From contig NZ_CP054492.1 in NCBI RefSeq assembly GCF_015265455.1, positions 1,922,001 to 1,986,000 of the forward strand: a DNA stretch of 64,000 nucleotides, written 5' to 3'. Both the position numbers and the translations under genes were made by a program. Positions 52,800-61,965 of this stretch are shown piece by piece. The stretch is from Candidatus Sulfurimonas baltica (GTDB taxonomy: Bacteria; Campylobacterota; Campylobacteria; Campylobacterales; Sulfurimonadaceae). The stretch's first letter is position 1. Each line of letters opens with the position of its first letter. Under the pieces are notes generated by a model, which was not told the DNA's origin, did not search any database, and saw only the letters and a program-made list of their open reading frames with translations.

Positions 52800-53774
52800 A
52801 TGAAAATTTTAATTATTTTACCAAACTGGCTTGGAGATGCCGTTATGGCAACTCCCGCTATTGAGCTTTTAGCATCACATTACCCAAATGCAGACTTTAC
52901 ATTTGTAGGAAGTTATGCTTCAATAGAAGCAATAAAGTATCACCCACTTTGCAAAAAAGCAATAGTTGATAAAACAAAAAAAGCTTCAAGCAGACTTCTT
53001 GCAACTTTTAAACTTGCCCGTGAATTAGGGGAGTTTAACTTAGCAATTTCTTTTAGAAACCACTTTTACTCATCTTTGCTTCTTAGATTTACAAATACTG
53101 TTGTCTGCATTGCAAAAAAATCTTGGCACTCTATGTTTTTGCTCTCTCATACACCAAGCATATCATCAAATCAGCACCTCTCAAAGCAGTATGCCAAACT
53201 AGCTATGACGGACGTAGACAGCTGGGACAACACTACTCCTGAACTTAAGCTCTACATAGAGGCAGAAATTTTCAAAAAACCCACTTTGGGGATAAATGCT
53301 GGTGCAACTTACGGGAGTGCAAAAAGATGGTATCCGGAGCGATTTGCAGATGTTGCAAAAGAATTTAGCAACAAGTTTGACATAATAATATTCGGCGGTC
53401 CAAATGAAGTTGAAATGGCTAACGAGATTGAGCAAAATTTAAAAGCTTCACATGTAGAAAATTATATAAATTTAGCAGCAAAGACTACAATTAAAGAGCT
53501 CTGTGCTAATATTGCCGGATGTTCACTATTTATTACAAATGACAGCGGTCCTATGCATGTAGCAGCTGCTTATCAAGTACCGACTGTTTCTATTTTTGGA
53601 CCAACAAAGCATAAAGAGACATCACAGTGGATGAATAAAAAAAGCAAAATTGTAAGACATGAGCTGGATTGTGCTCCATGTATGAAAAGAGAGTGTCCTC
53701 TTGGACATCATGACTGCATGAAAGGTATTACAGCTTCTGAAGTTATAGAAGCTGTAAAAGAGCTGGATATTTGA
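52800..53774 (+). CDS. waaF: LPS heptosyltransferase II
   Basis: The 324-residue GT9 enzyme has ILIILPNWLGDAVMATPAIELL, GINAGATYGSAKRWYPERFADVA, and FITNDSGPMHVAAAYQVPTVSIFGPT. It ends in the WaaF-typical cysteine block CAPCMKRECPLGHHDCM. It adds the second heptose to the inner core. I start at 52800 (MKILIIL), 7 nt after the previous stop, rather than at the in-frame ATG at 52782. The stop is next to the convergent YfaZ-like gene. Confidence 0.95.
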   Translation: MKILIILPNWLGDAVMATPAIELLASHYPNADFTFVGSYASIEAIKYHPLCKKAIVDKTKKASSRLLATFKLARELGEFNLAISFRNHFYSSLLLRFTNTVVCIAKKSWHSMFLLSHTPSISSNQHLSKQYAKLAMTDVDSWDNTTPELKLYIEAEIFKKPTLGINAGATYGSAKRWYPERFADVAKEFSNKFDIIIFGGPNEVEMANEIEQNLKASHVENYINLAAKTTIKELCANIAGCSLFITNDSGPMHVAAAYQVPTVSIFGPTKHKETSQWMNKKSKIVRHELDCAPCMKRECPLGHHDCMKGITASEVIEAVKELDI

Positions 53775-54347
53775 CTAAAAAGAGAACTTAAAACCTAGAT
53801 ATACTGACTTGTTGTATTCAACATCTCTTACTTTGTAGTTGGTGTCCAATGATCTATAGCCAAGTGTAACACGGCCGTTTTCTATCACCTCAGCATCTAA
53901 ATTAACACGAAATTCTAAAAAACTATCTCCATCTTCCATACAAAGCACTTCAGAAGCATAGTACAAACTACCACCAAGATAAAATGGAATAACTGTAGCC
54001 AACGGCAATTTATAGCTCACCTCTGCACCTAAAGGGACAGATGTGAAATTTTTAGTGTGATTTAGTTTAAATCCTAACCCTAATTTTAGATTATCACTAA
54101 CATCTTTCATCATCAGAAAATTCAACTCGCCATAATCATCTATACTTCTGGAGTCGCTGTGTCCCTCATCACCATTGAGATATTTTGCACCTAAAAAAAT
54201 TGTAGCCGGTTCTACATTTTCATTAAACTGACCCATATCAAACTTCACATTAAGTTCGAGATCTGAATTGTTTACATTTATCTCTGCACTGTTCATTGCA
54301 AATACAGAAACTGCACCTGCAACTATTAAATTTAATTTTTTAAACAT
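53775..54347 (-). CDS. YfaZ-like outer membrane protein
   Basis: The 190-residue protein has a signal peptide (FKKLNLIVAGAVSVFAMNSA) and beta-strand pattern ending in SVYLGFKFSF, the aromatic end typical of outer-membrane barrels. DSRSIDDYGELNFLMMKDVSD and EVSYKLPLATVIPFYLGGSLYYASE resemble the YfaZ family of small barrel proteins of unknown role. It directly follows the hldE gene on the same strand. Confidence 0.8.
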   Translation of the reverse strand: MFKKLNLIVAGAVSVFAMNSAEINVNNSDLELNVKFDMGQFNENVEPATIFLGAKYLNGDEGHSDSRSIDDYGELNFLMMKDVSDNLKLGLGFKLNHTKNFTSVPLGAEVSYKLPLATVIPFYLGGSLYYASEVLCMEDGDSFLEFRVNLDAEVIENGRVTLGYRSLDTNYKVRDVEYNKSVYLGFKFSF

Positions 54348-55772
54348 TTAATTTCCTTGAATTTTTTGAATTGTTTTTGTTGTACTTTTTCCATCAACAA
54401 AGTCAACTAATCTTAACTCATCAGCAAATTCTGTTCCGATGACATCTTTTCCTTTATAGTCTCCACCCTTTACAAGCACATGCGGTCTAATCATTTCAAT
54501 CAAATTATGCGGTGTATCTTCTTCAAAGGGGACAACAAAATCGACAGCTTCGAGCGCTGCAAGAATATATGCTCTATCTTCTGCAACATTCACAGGGCGG
54601 CTTGGACCTTTTAGTCTTGAAACAGATTCATCTGAATTTAGTCCAACTATCAAAATATCCCCAAAACTTTTAGCAATCTGCAGATACTTTACATGCCCTA
54701 CATGTAGAATATCAAAACAACCGTTTGTAAATACTACTTTTTTGCCATTATCTCTATATCTCTTTACTATTTTATCAATATCTTCAAAACTTTTAATATG
54801 CGCATCAGATCTGCTTTTATGAAGACTTGCCTCGTACTCTTCAATCTCATCAATTGTAACTGTAGCCGAGCCAATTTTTCCTACTACAACACCTGCTGCC
54901 AAATTTGAAAAAGCAGCGGTTTGCTCTATATTTTTCCCAACACTTAAAGCAAAAGCTATAGAGGCTATAACAGTATCTCCGGCACCTGTTACATCAAAAA
55001 CCTCTTTTGCAACAGTTGGAAATATCTTAAGTTCATTTTCATAAGTAGCAATCCCGTCTTCTGAGAGAGTTATAAGTGAGACCTCTAAATTGCACTCTTT
55101 CTTAAGCTTCAACAATGCAGCTTCTAATGATGCGTTGTCTTTGATATTAATATTTGTGGCCAACATAGCCTCTTTCTTATTAGGTGTTAAAAGGTAAGCA
55201 CCGCTATATTTTGAAAAATCACTCCCTTTTGGATCTACTAATACTTTTACACCGGCATCTCTACAAAGTTTTATGATTCCCTTACACAACGCTACAGTTA
55301 AAACACCTTTTCCGTAGTCTGATAAAATCACTGTATCAAACTCTGCAATACTCTTTGATAATGAGTCTAAAATTTCTTTTTCACTTGTGCTTGTTATCTC
55401 TTCTTTACTCTCGTTATCATATCTAAGTATTTGCTGAGAAACCGCAATAACACGACTCTTTTTAGATGTTTTTCTTCCATCTTGAGTTATAATAGATCTA
55501 GTTTCAACACCTATTTCTTTTAACATGTTAAGAAGTTCAGCACCATTATCATCACTCCCTATTACACTGCTAACACTAACTTCTGCACCAAGGGCTTTAA
55601 GATTGTTGATAACATTTCCTGCACCGCCTAGAACAGTTGTCTCCTTTGCTATATCTACGACCTGAACTGGTGCTTCAGGAGAGATTCTCTCACAGCTTCC
55701 CCACAAATAATGGTCTATCATCAAGTCGCCGACTACAAGTATCTTGGGGGTTGAATTTTTTAGTATCTGCAT
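54348..55772 (-). CDS. hldE: Bifunctional heptose kinase/adenylyltransferase
   Basis: The 474-residue enzyme has an N-terminal ribokinase-like domain (ILVVGDLMIDHYLWGSCERI, FDVTGAGDTVIASIAFA, ~1-310). The C-terminal cytidylyltransferase-like domain has KKVVFTNGCFDILHVGHVKYL and MIRPHVLVKGGDYKGKDVIG. It converts heptose-7-phosphate to the bisphosphate and then makes ADP-heptose. Its first codon overlaps the hldD stop. GmhA and GmhB for the other steps are 5-6 kb away. Confidence 0.97.
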   Translation of the reverse strand: MQILKNSTPKILVVGDLMIDHYLWGSCERISPEAPVQVVDIAKETTVLGGAGNVINNLKALGAEVSVSSVIGSDDNGAELLNMLKEIGVETRSIITQDGRKTSKKSRVIAVSQQILRYDNESKEEITSTSEKEILDSLSKSIAEFDTVILSDYGKGVLTVALCKGIIKLCRDAGVKVLVDPKGSDFSKYSGAYLLTPNKKEAMLATNINIKDNASLEAALLKLKKECNLEVSLITLSEDGIATYENELKIFPTVAKEVFDVTGAGDTVIASIAFALSVGKNIEQTAAFSNLAAGVVVGKIGSATVTIDEIEEYEASLHKSRSDAHIKSFEDIDKIVKRYRDNGKKVVFTNGCFDILHVGHVKYLQIAKSFGDILIVGLNSDESVSRLKGPSRPVNVAEDRAYILAALEAVDFVVPFEEDTPHNLIEMIRPHVLVKGGDYKGKDVIGTEFADELRLVDFVDGKSTTKTIQKIQGN

Positions 55773-56779
55773 TATTTAACTTCTTCTTCATATGTTCGTC
55801 TGATTTCACTCACATAAGATTTAATCCCATCTTCTAATTCGTACCTTGGCTCATAACCCAAAACTTCTTTTGTTGAACTTATTTCTGCCTCTGTATGAAA
55901 CTGGTAACTTCCAATAAAAGGGTTGGCAATATATTCACATGTCAAACTTGTTTCAAGCTCTTTTTGCAATATATCAACTATATCTTGAAAACTCCTAGCT
56001 TTAGCTGTTCCAACGTTATAAATTCCACTTTTTTTTGTAACCATTGCTTTTACATTTGCCTGAATAATATCTTCAATATATATAAAATCTCTAAGTATCT
56101 TATTGCTATTTTCAAAAAGTTTAGGATTTTTGCCTGCTAAAATTTGATGTCCAAACTGCAGAACCATTGAAGCTGTTGTGTTTTTAAAGTACTCTCTTGG
56201 ACCATATACATTAAAGTATCTAAGCCCGACAATAGAGATATTAGAAGTTTTTATATACTCGCGGCTTAAATTATCCATGCTAAGTTTTGAGAATCCGTAA
56301 ACATTTTGCGGTGCTTCGCGGCCAACTATTTGCGGCGACTCGGCATTTCCGTAAGTTGCTGCAGATGAGGCATAAATCATATTAGCATTATGTCTCACAG
56401 CGAGATTTAGTAAATCTTTGTAAGCATTTACATTTGTCTTTATCATTAGGTCTTGCTCAAGCGCCGTTGTATCTGATATAGCAGCCTCATGAAAGATGTA
56501 GTCAAATTTATAGTTACTCTCTAATTCAAGCAGTAAATCCTTGTCATTTATATCTCCGCTGATTACTTCTCCGCTAAAGCCGATTAAGTTCTTAAAATGG
56601 CCGAAACTTCTTAAATTGCCATTTGAAAGTGTTTCTCCGCTTCTAAAACTATCAAGGACAACTACTTTAGCGTATGGATGGTTCTTTTGAAAATAAAATG
56701 CCAAATTCGAGCCTACAAAGCCAGCCCCGCCAGTTATTAAAATTGTTTTATCTTTTAAAGTATCTTTTATATATTGCAC
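55772..56779 (-). CDS. hldD: ADP-glyceromanno-heptose 6-epimerase
   Basis: The 335-residue SDR epimerase has KTILITGGAGFVGSNLAFYFQ, IFHEAAISDTTALE, YASSAATYGNAES, YGFSKLSMDNLSRE (YxxxK) and YFNVYGPREYFKNTTASM, the HldD signature. It makes ADP-L-glycero-D-manno-heptose for WaaC/WaaF. It heads the hldD-hldE-yfaZ-like run. The upstream spacer is shared with the divergent cytochrome c gene. Confidence 0.96.
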   Translation of the reverse strand: MQYIKDTLKDKTILITGGAGFVGSNLAFYFQKNHPYAKVVVLDSFRSGETLSNGNLRSFGHFKNLIGFSGEVISGDINDKDLLLELESNYKFDYIFHEAAISDTTALEQDLMIKTNVNAYKDLLNLAVRHNANMIYASSAATYGNAESPQIVGREAPQNVYGFSKLSMDNLSREYIKTSNISIVGLRYFNVYGPREYFKNTTASMVLQFGHQILAGKNPKLFENSNKILRDFIYIEDIIQANVKAMVTKKSGIYNVGTAKARSFQDIVDILQKELETSLTCEYIANPFIGSYQFHTEAEISSTKEVLGYEPRYELEDGIKSYVSEIRRTYEEEVK

Positions 56780-56859
56780 TAACTCTTTCCTTTTTACCCA
56801 ACTTAATTAATAAAATAATAGCAGATTAACTATTAACAAGTATTTAAGAAAAGAATAAC

Positions 56860-56865
56860 TATAAT
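56860..56865 (+). promoter_or_regulatory. -10 element for the cytochrome c gene
   Basis: TATAAT lies 33 nt before the cytochrome c start. No good -35 hexamer is visible. AAGGA precedes the ATG at a usual distance. Confidence 0.4.
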
Positions 56866-56898
56866 TTGTCCGAAATTAAAACCTTAAGGAAATAGAAA

Positions 56899-57183
56899 AT
56901 GAAAAAAATCGTTGCTTCAATTGTTGCTTTAACTGCAACTACAGCTTTAATGGCTGGTGTAAATGCTGGTGCTTGTCAAGGGTGTCACGGTGGAGACTTT
57001 AGCAAAGCTGCTCTAGGTAAATCTAAAAATGTTGCTGAAATGACTCACGCTGATATCGCTACTGCTCTTAAAGGTTACAAAGCTGATACTTACGGTGGAG
57101 CAATGAAAGGTCTTATGAAAGGTCAAGTTGCAAAATACTCTGACGCTGATTTAGACGCATTCGCACTAACAATCGGTAAATAA
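56899..57183 (+). CDS. Small periplasmic cytochrome c (c553-like)
   Basis: The 94-residue protein has a signal peptide (KKIVASIVALTATTALMAGV) and a heme-binding CQGCH soon after, with likely axial Met residues in GAMKGLMKGQ. It is a class I mono-heme electron carrier, probably feeding the cbb3 oxidase whose assembly genes ccoS and ccoI are encoded next to it on the other strand. The A/C/G-balanced codons suggest high expression. Confidence 0.94.
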   Translation: MKKIVASIVALTATTALMAGVNAGACQGCHGGDFSKAALGKSKNVAEMTHADIATALKGYKADTYGGAMKGLMKGQVAKYSDADLDAFALTIGK

Positions 57184-57230
57184 TTTACCTGAGTTGCCTA
57201 TTTTTGGCGACTCAACTTCTACATGTAGGC

Positions 57231-57446
57231 TTATTCTGGTCTATAATTTTTCTTTAATTCCTCCTTTTTACGCTCTTTTCTCACTGCATCGTTTAGTTCA
57301 TCTTCTCCATCAAATTTCGCAGCATTTAAAAACTTCTCTTCATCATCGAATTGCCCACTTTTAATTGCCCATAAAAATGCAAACAGAGCAATTGCGCCCA
57401 AAAACACAGATGCGCCAAGCATCATAGCTATAACCCAGCTGTCCAC
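57231..57446 (-). CDS. ccoS: Cytochrome cbb3 oxidase assembly protein CcoS
   Basis: The 71-residue protein has one N-terminal membrane helix (VIAMMLGASVFLGAIALFAFLWAI) followed by the CcoS-typical SGQFDDEEKF. It helps insert cofactors into the cbb3-type oxidase. It is 2 nt downstream of ccoI on the same strand, the usual pairing. Confidence 0.93.
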   Translation of the reverse strand: MDSWVIAMMLGASVFLGAIALFAFLWAIKSGQFDDEEKFLNAAKFDGEDELNDAVRKERKKEELKKNYRPE

Positions 57447-57448
57447 AA

Positions 57449-59851
57449 TTAACTCCTATTCCATTTATAGCGAATTCTCAGCGAGTTGCCAACAACGAGA
57501 AGTGAACTAACACTCATAGATATTGCGGCAATCAGGGGGATTATATACCCCGCCATTGCCAATGGTATAGTCACGGCATTATACGCAAGTGATATAAATA
57601 GATTTTGCTTTATTAGTCTAAATGTAGTACGACTTATTTTAAACGCATCTTCAAGTGATTTGAGTGAATCATCCAATAGCACTACATCACCAACCTCTAT
57701 AGCTATATCACTGCCACTTCCCATAACTATCCCGATATCTGCTGATGCTAAGGCCAAAATGTCATTAACGCCATCTCCAACCATAACAACAGTTTTACCA
57801 TTTGCATGAAGCTCTTTTATATATTCTGATTTATTTTGAGGTGTCTGTTCATAAAGAACGGTGTTTATTCCAACTTCATTTGCTATATTATAAGCCACCT
57901 TAGCATTATCACCAGTTAGCATTATAATATCAATACCTTTTTGTGTTAAATTTTTTACCAGTTCACATGCTCCAGGTTTTATTTTATCGCTCAATTCAAA
58001 TATGGCCAATACTTTTTTGTCTACTGCAAAATAAAAAATCGTGTTGTCACTTGAAAACTCTACATCTATTTTATTCTCAATTAGCAGTTTTTTGTTGCCG
58101 CCTAGTAATTCAAAGTTTTTATATTTAGCATTAATACCAAGAGAAGATATCTGAGTAAACTCATCAAACACTATATCAATAATATTTTCATCTTCTTTTT
58201 TTAAATACTCAAAAATACCATTTGCTACAGGATGATTAGAAGATTTCACCAATGAGTAGAGAAGTTTTTTATCAAAATCCCCATATACATGCTCCTTTAT
58301 AACTTCTGGCTTTCCAACTGTTATAGTTCCTGTTTTATCTAAAACAAGAGTGTCCGCTTTTGCCATAGTCTCTATCTGAGCAGCCTCTTTAAAAAGTATT
58401 CCTCTTGATGCCCCAAGACTTAAACCAACCAATGTTGCAACTGGTGTGGCCAAAGCCAAAGCACATGGACAAGCGATTATAATCACAGAAATACCTACCA
58501 TAAATGATATCTCAAAGCTGTGCGGCCAAAGCCACCACACAAAAAATGTCAAAAAAGAGAGTGCCAAAATAGCCGACGAAAAATGCTCAGATAATCTGTT
58601 TGCCATCTGCTGAATCTTTGGTTTTTTATTTATTGCAGATTCTAAGAGGGAAACTAATGTAAAAAGTGTAGAGTGCTCAAAATCTTTAGTCGCTTTGAAG
58701 TGAATATCAGCGTCAATACTTGTTGTACCACTAACGACACTCATTCCTACACTTTTATATACAGGCTCACTCTCCCCTGTCAGATTTGATTCATCAAATG
58801 AGCCGTTTCCTTTTATTATCTCGCCATCAAGCAAAACTTTCTCACCGGAAGAGACTATTATAACATCGCCTACATGCACATCATCAAGCTTGCATGTAAC
58901 AATCTTATCATCCTTTACAATATTTACTTCACTTGGAATCTGTTTAGTAATATTATCTAGAGTATCAGCTGCATTTTTTTTGCTCAATACCTCCAAAAAT
59001 TTACCAATTAATACAAATGTAATAATCATACTTACTGAATCAAAGTAAGCCTCACCCTCTTGCAAAACAGTTATATAAATAGAGTAAACGTATGTAAGAG
59101 CTGCCCCTGTTGCAACTAGCAAGTCCATATTTACAACTTTTGTTTTTAAACCGTAATAAGCGCCTCTAAAAAAGACCCATCCGCTATAAAAGAGGACTGG
59201 TGTAGCAAGTAATCCCTCTGCTATATTTAAAATAGTTTTGATATCCTGAGTAATTCCACTAAAATATCCAGCATATTGAGCAACTGCTATCCACATAATA
59301 TTCATAGAAGCAAAAATAGCAACCGCCATTTTTAAATAGTAAGATTTTCTCTCTTTGTTAGCATATGACTCTTGCGTTGATGAATCATAAGCAAATGCGT
59401 TATAACCAATGGATCGTATCATGTCTATAATGGACGAGAGTTTTACAATATCATCTGCCCAAACAATTGTAGCTTTATTGTTTGTGAAGTTAATATTAGC
59501 TTCAACAACTCCATCCATCTTATTCAAAGCTTTTTCATTTAGCCATACGCAAGCTGAGCAGTGAATTCCTTCTATGATTAAAGAGACTTCTCTAAACCCA
59601 TCACTGTTAGTCTTCACAAACCTATCATAAAAAGATGGGCTATTGAAGTTTATTGAGTCTTCAAAATTTTCACGAGGAGGTGTTAGTTTAATATTATTAG
59701 ATTTTTCATAAAAACTATCTAACCCCTCATCACGTAAAAGATGAAAAACTCCCTGACAACCCCTGCAACAGAAGTAGTTATTAGCATCTTTAATCATAAG
59801 AGATTTGTCAAATTCCAAATGACAATGTGAGCAAATAACTTTATTGTACAA
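57449..59851 (-). CDS. ccoI: Copper-exporting P-type ATPase for cbb3 assembly (CcoI/FixI)
   Basis: The ~800-residue protein has an N-terminal cysteine-rich part (VICSHCHLEF, YFCCRGCQGVFHLL) and a metal-binding GIHCSACVWLNEKAL. Eight helices follow, with the CPC ion motif (IIACPCALALATPVA), LTGESEPV, the phosphorylated Asp in LDKTGTITVGKP, and GDGVNDILALASAD. It supplies copper to the cbb3 oxidase. The frame is open to 59911, which would overlap the asparaginase-like gene by 71 nt. A TTG at 59851 (LYNKVICSHC) fits the family N-terminus better; the start remains uncertain. Confidence 0.95.
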   Translation of the reverse strand: MYNKVICSHCHLEFDKSLMIKDANNYFCCRGCQGVFHLLRDEGLDSFYEKSNNIKLTPPRENFEDSINFNSPSFYDRFVKTNSDGFREVSLIIEGIHCSACVWLNEKALNKMDGVVEANINFTNNKATIVWADDIVKLSSIIDMIRSIGYNAFAYDSSTQESYANKERKSYYLKMAVAIFASMNIMWIAVAQYAGYFSGITQDIKTILNIAEGLLATPVLFYSGWVFFRGAYYGLKTKVVNMDLLVATGAALTYVYSIYITVLQEGEAYFDSVSMIITFVLIGKFLEVLSKKNAADTLDNITKQIPSEVNIVKDDKIVTCKLDDVHVGDVIIVSSGEKVLLDGEIIKGNGSFDESNLTGESEPVYKSVGMSVVSGTTSIDADIHFKATKDFEHSTLFTLVSLLESAINKKPKIQQMANRLSEHFSSAILALSFLTFFVWWLWPHSFEISFMVGISVIIIACPCALALATPVATLVGLSLGASRGILFKEAAQIETMAKADTLVLDKTGTITVGKPEVIKEHVYGDFDKKLLYSLVKSSNHPVANGIFEYLKKEDENIIDIVFDEFTQISSLGINAKYKNFELLGGNKKLLIENKIDVEFSSDNTIFYFAVDKKVLAIFELSDKIKPGACELVKNLTQKGIDIIMLTGDNAKVAYNIANEVGINTVLYEQTPQNKSEYIKELHANGKTVVMVGDGVNDILALASADIGIVMGSGSDIAIEVGDVVLLDDSLKSLEDAFKISRTTFRLIKQNLFISLAYNAVTIPLAMAGYIIPLIAAISMSVSSLLVVGNSLRIRYKWNRS

Positions 59852-60326
59852 GTTCAAATTTTCCAAATTTTCTATTTTTTTCCAATTTTTCCCATGGTTC
59901 AACATATCCATTCATGCAGATATAAACTCCATACTCATCTACACCTTTTGCAAATCCAATTGCCATACCAAGATTTAGGCTAGCTTCTACCTGGTCAATT
60001 TCAAATGGCTTCATTGATCCTACTAAGACAATTGCTCTATCATCAAATATAGCACCTAAAAACTGAGCAGTTTCTCTCATAGTGTCTGTTCCATGTACAA
60101 TCACAAAAACATCATCTTTAGATTCCATTATAATATTTGCCAATATTTTTCTGTCATCAATAGTCATATCTAATGAATCTTTATAAACAACACCTGCTAA
60201 GTCGTATGAGGACTCTACACTGATAAGTATTCTGTTTATAGCATCATTATCATATGGAACTTCAAGCTCTCCGGTTAGAGAGTTGTATCTTTTATTAAAA
60301 GTGCCACCGCTATTTAGTATTAGCAT
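59841..60326 (-). CDS. Stand-alone asparaginase N-terminal domain protein
   Basis: The 161-residue protein carries only the first half of a type I/II asparaginase: LNSGGTFNKRYN (first Thr), IVHGTDTMRETAQFL (Thr-Asp pair) and LVGSMKPFEIDQVEASLNL (Lys). The catalytic residues are kept, but the ~150-residue C-terminal domain is absent. The next frame is ccoI. It may act as an oligomer on a small amide, or regulate; this is unproven. GAGGAA lies 7 nt before the ATG, inside gmhB, so translation follows gmhB. Confidence 0.85.
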   Translation of the reverse strand: MLILNSGGTFNKRYNSLTGELEVPYDNDAINRILISVESSYDLAGVVYKDSLDMTIDDRKILANIIMESKDDVFVIVHGTDTMRETAQFLGAIFDDRAIVLVGSMKPFEIDQVEASLNLGMAIGFAKGVDEYGVYICMNGYVEPWEKLEKNRKFGKFELVQ

Positions 60327-60834
60327 TATATATTTCCTCTAGTTTTGAAACTACTTTTGTAGCTTTAGATTTTTTATTAGTAGCTTTCTCATCAAAAAGA
60401 TATGTTTCTAAAAGTCCAGCATTTAGTCCGGCTTCAATATCTCTCTCTTTATCCCCAACTATAATAGAGTTTTTCAAATCAATATTAAACTCTTTACTTG
60501 CATTAAAAAGCATCCCAGGATGTGGTTTTCTGCAACTGCACTCTCCAGAAATAGTAGGGTGATGTGGACAAAAATAAACTTTTTTTATCTCAATTTTGTT
60601 TCTAGCAAACTCTTTAATCATCCATGAAGACAAAATATTAAAATCATCTTCAGTATAATATTTTCTAGCTATCCCAGATTGGTTTGTAACTACTATAATT
60701 ATATATCCTAAATTTTGATAGTATTTACAAAGGTTAAATATACCATCAATAAATACAAAGTCTTCGATTTTATAAAGATAATTTATTTCAACATTAATAA
60801 CACCGTCTCGGTCTAAGAATAGAGCTTTTGTCAT
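60310..60834 (-). CDS. gmhB: D-glycero-D-manno-heptose 1,7-bisphosphate phosphatase
   Basis: The 174-residue HAD phosphatase has the DxD motif LFLDRDGVINVE, VVTNQSGIARKYYTEDDF, the zinc-binding CPHHPTISGECSCRKPHPGM and IVGDKERDIEAGLNAG. It removes the 7-phosphate before HldE adds AMP. It lies 5 nt downstream of gmhA and overlaps the asparaginase-like gene by 17 nt. Confidence 0.95.
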   Translation of the reverse strand: MTKALFLDRDGVINVEINYLYKIEDFVFIDGIFNLCKYYQNLGYIIIVVTNQSGIARKYYTEDDFNILSSWMIKEFARNKIEIKKVYFCPHHPTISGECSCRKPHPGMLFNASKEFNIDLKNSIIVGDKERDIEAGLNAGLLETYLFDEKATNKKSKATKVVSKLEEIYNANTK

Positions 60835-60839
60835 AAAAC

Positions 60840-61427
60840 TCAGCCTACTCCGTTTCCGAAAGTCTCTTTTTCAATAATATCACATATTATATGTCCTATA
60901 AGTATGTGAGCCTCTTGTATTCTTGGGGTAGACTCAGATGGAACAACTAAAGCTATATCAGCAAGTTTTGCCATCTCACCGCCATCTCTGCCAGTTAAAG
61001 CGACAGTTGTAATACCTTTTTCTTTTGCACTAATAAAAGCATTAATGATATTTTTTGAATTTCCAGAAGTAGAGATACCAATAAAAATATCGCCTTTTTG
61101 CCCCATACCTTCCAATTGGCGTGAAAAAACTTTATCATATCCATAATCATTTCCGATAGCCGTAAGATTGGAAGTATCTGTTGTAAGAGCCAAAGAAGGT
61201 ATTGAGGGCCTATCAAAACAATATCTGCCAACTAATTCTGCCGCAATGTGTTGTGCATCTGCTGCACTTCCACCATTACCGGCTAAAATTGTTTTTTTAT
61301 CACCTTTGTATAATTCAACACATAACCTTGAAACCTCTTCAATTTTGTTTAATAAATCTTCATTGTTATAAATATCTTGTTTTGTTTCATAAGATTTTTT
61401 TATTTGATCTTTAATATAATTTTTCAT
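60840..61427 (-). CDS. gmhA: Sedoheptulose 7-phosphate isomerase
   Basis: The 195-residue SIS-domain enzyme has TILAGNGGSAADAQHIAAELVGRY, IPSLALTTDTSNLTAIGND, IFIGISTSGNSKNII and ESTPRIQEAHILIGHIICDIIE. It makes heptose 7-phosphate, the first committed step. AGGAA is 5 nt before the ATG at 61427 (MKNYIKDQI), so I prefer this to the upstream in-frame ATG at 61451. It is the first gene of gmhA-gmhB-asparaginase-like-ccoI-ccoS. Confidence 0.96.
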   Translation of the reverse strand: MKNYIKDQIKKSYETKQDIYNNEDLLNKIEEVSRLCVELYKGDKKTILAGNGGSAADAQHIAAELVGRYCFDRPSIPSLALTTDTSNLTAIGNDYGYDKVFSRQLEGMGQKGDIFIGISTSGNSKNIINAFISAKEKGITTVALTGRDGGEMAKLADIALVVPSESTPRIQEAHILIGHIICDIIEKETFGNGVG

Positions 61428-61648
61428 ACAATTTCCTATTATAATATACAAAATGATAGCACATTATTAATTGTTAAATCGTAAAAGTAATAGTAAAAAT
61501 AGTAAGTTTAAAAAATATAAAATAGTTTTTGCATAATAAATCAGATATATAGATTATTAAGTAAAAAATTTGATTTAATAAAGATAAATTAGTTTGAAAG
61601 TAAGTTAATTAAATGATTGTTAGTAAAGATTAGAAGTAAATTGATCAA

Positions 61649-61763
61649 CTAGGCAGCGACCTACATTTCCACACCTGAAAGATGCAGTATTATCAGCGAT
61701 GAGAGGCTTAGCTTCTGGGTTCGGAATGGAGCCAGGCGTTTCCCTCTCTCTATAGCCACCTAG
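61649..61763 (-). rRNA. rrf: 5S ribosomal RNA
   Basis: The minus strand has the 5S features: TAGGTGGCTATAG at the 5' end, CCATTCCGAACCCAGAAG and a 3' end GGTCGCTGCCTAG that pairs with the 5' end. It lies ~200 nt downstream of 23S in the same orientation. Ends are estimated to within a few bases. Confidence 0.95.
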
Positions 61764-61769
61764 ACAATC

Positions 61770-61801
61770 AAGTGTAAAGACATCTAGATGTTCTTACATT
61801 T
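61770..61801 (-). ncRNA. Long processing stem in the 23S-5S spacer
   Basis: A 32-nt inverted repeat with a central CATCTAGATG folds with one mismatch and two wobble pairs. It lies 6 nt upstream of 5S in the transcript, as expected for an RNase III-type processing signal. A shorter stem TTGACT/AGTCAA follows at about 61800-61816. Confidence 0.5.
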
Positions 61802-61965
61802 GACTGTTAGAGTCAATTAAAGTGAGTGTTTATACTATTTCTAGTATACATTATTGTTTAAGTCAACATTTTTTCTAAATAACTGTATCAGTACACGGTT
61901 CATTAAATAGTGTGTTTACACTAAGTAAGGTAGTGAACGAAGTTGTGTTCTATTCAAAGAACTGT

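Larger units (their letters stand above)
796..57227. repeat. Scattered palindrome TACATGTA (about 20 copies)
   Basis: By hand reading I find TACATGTA starting at 796, 1099, 5483, 8636, 9221, 9313, 11265, 11966, 13993, 25180, 25949, 28830, 29058, 29935, 32930, 47493, 51975, 52317, 54699 and 57220, often extended to CTACATGTAG. At about 35% GC I would expect 2-3. Copies lie mostly inside genes. None occur in the integrated element or in the O-antigen genes (33-47 kb). Confidence 0.75.

Noticed and set aside
61452-61648. Strong terminator downstream of 5S
   Set aside because: The region is AT-rich, but no stable stem with a T-run stands out; the rRNA operon end is left unassigned.
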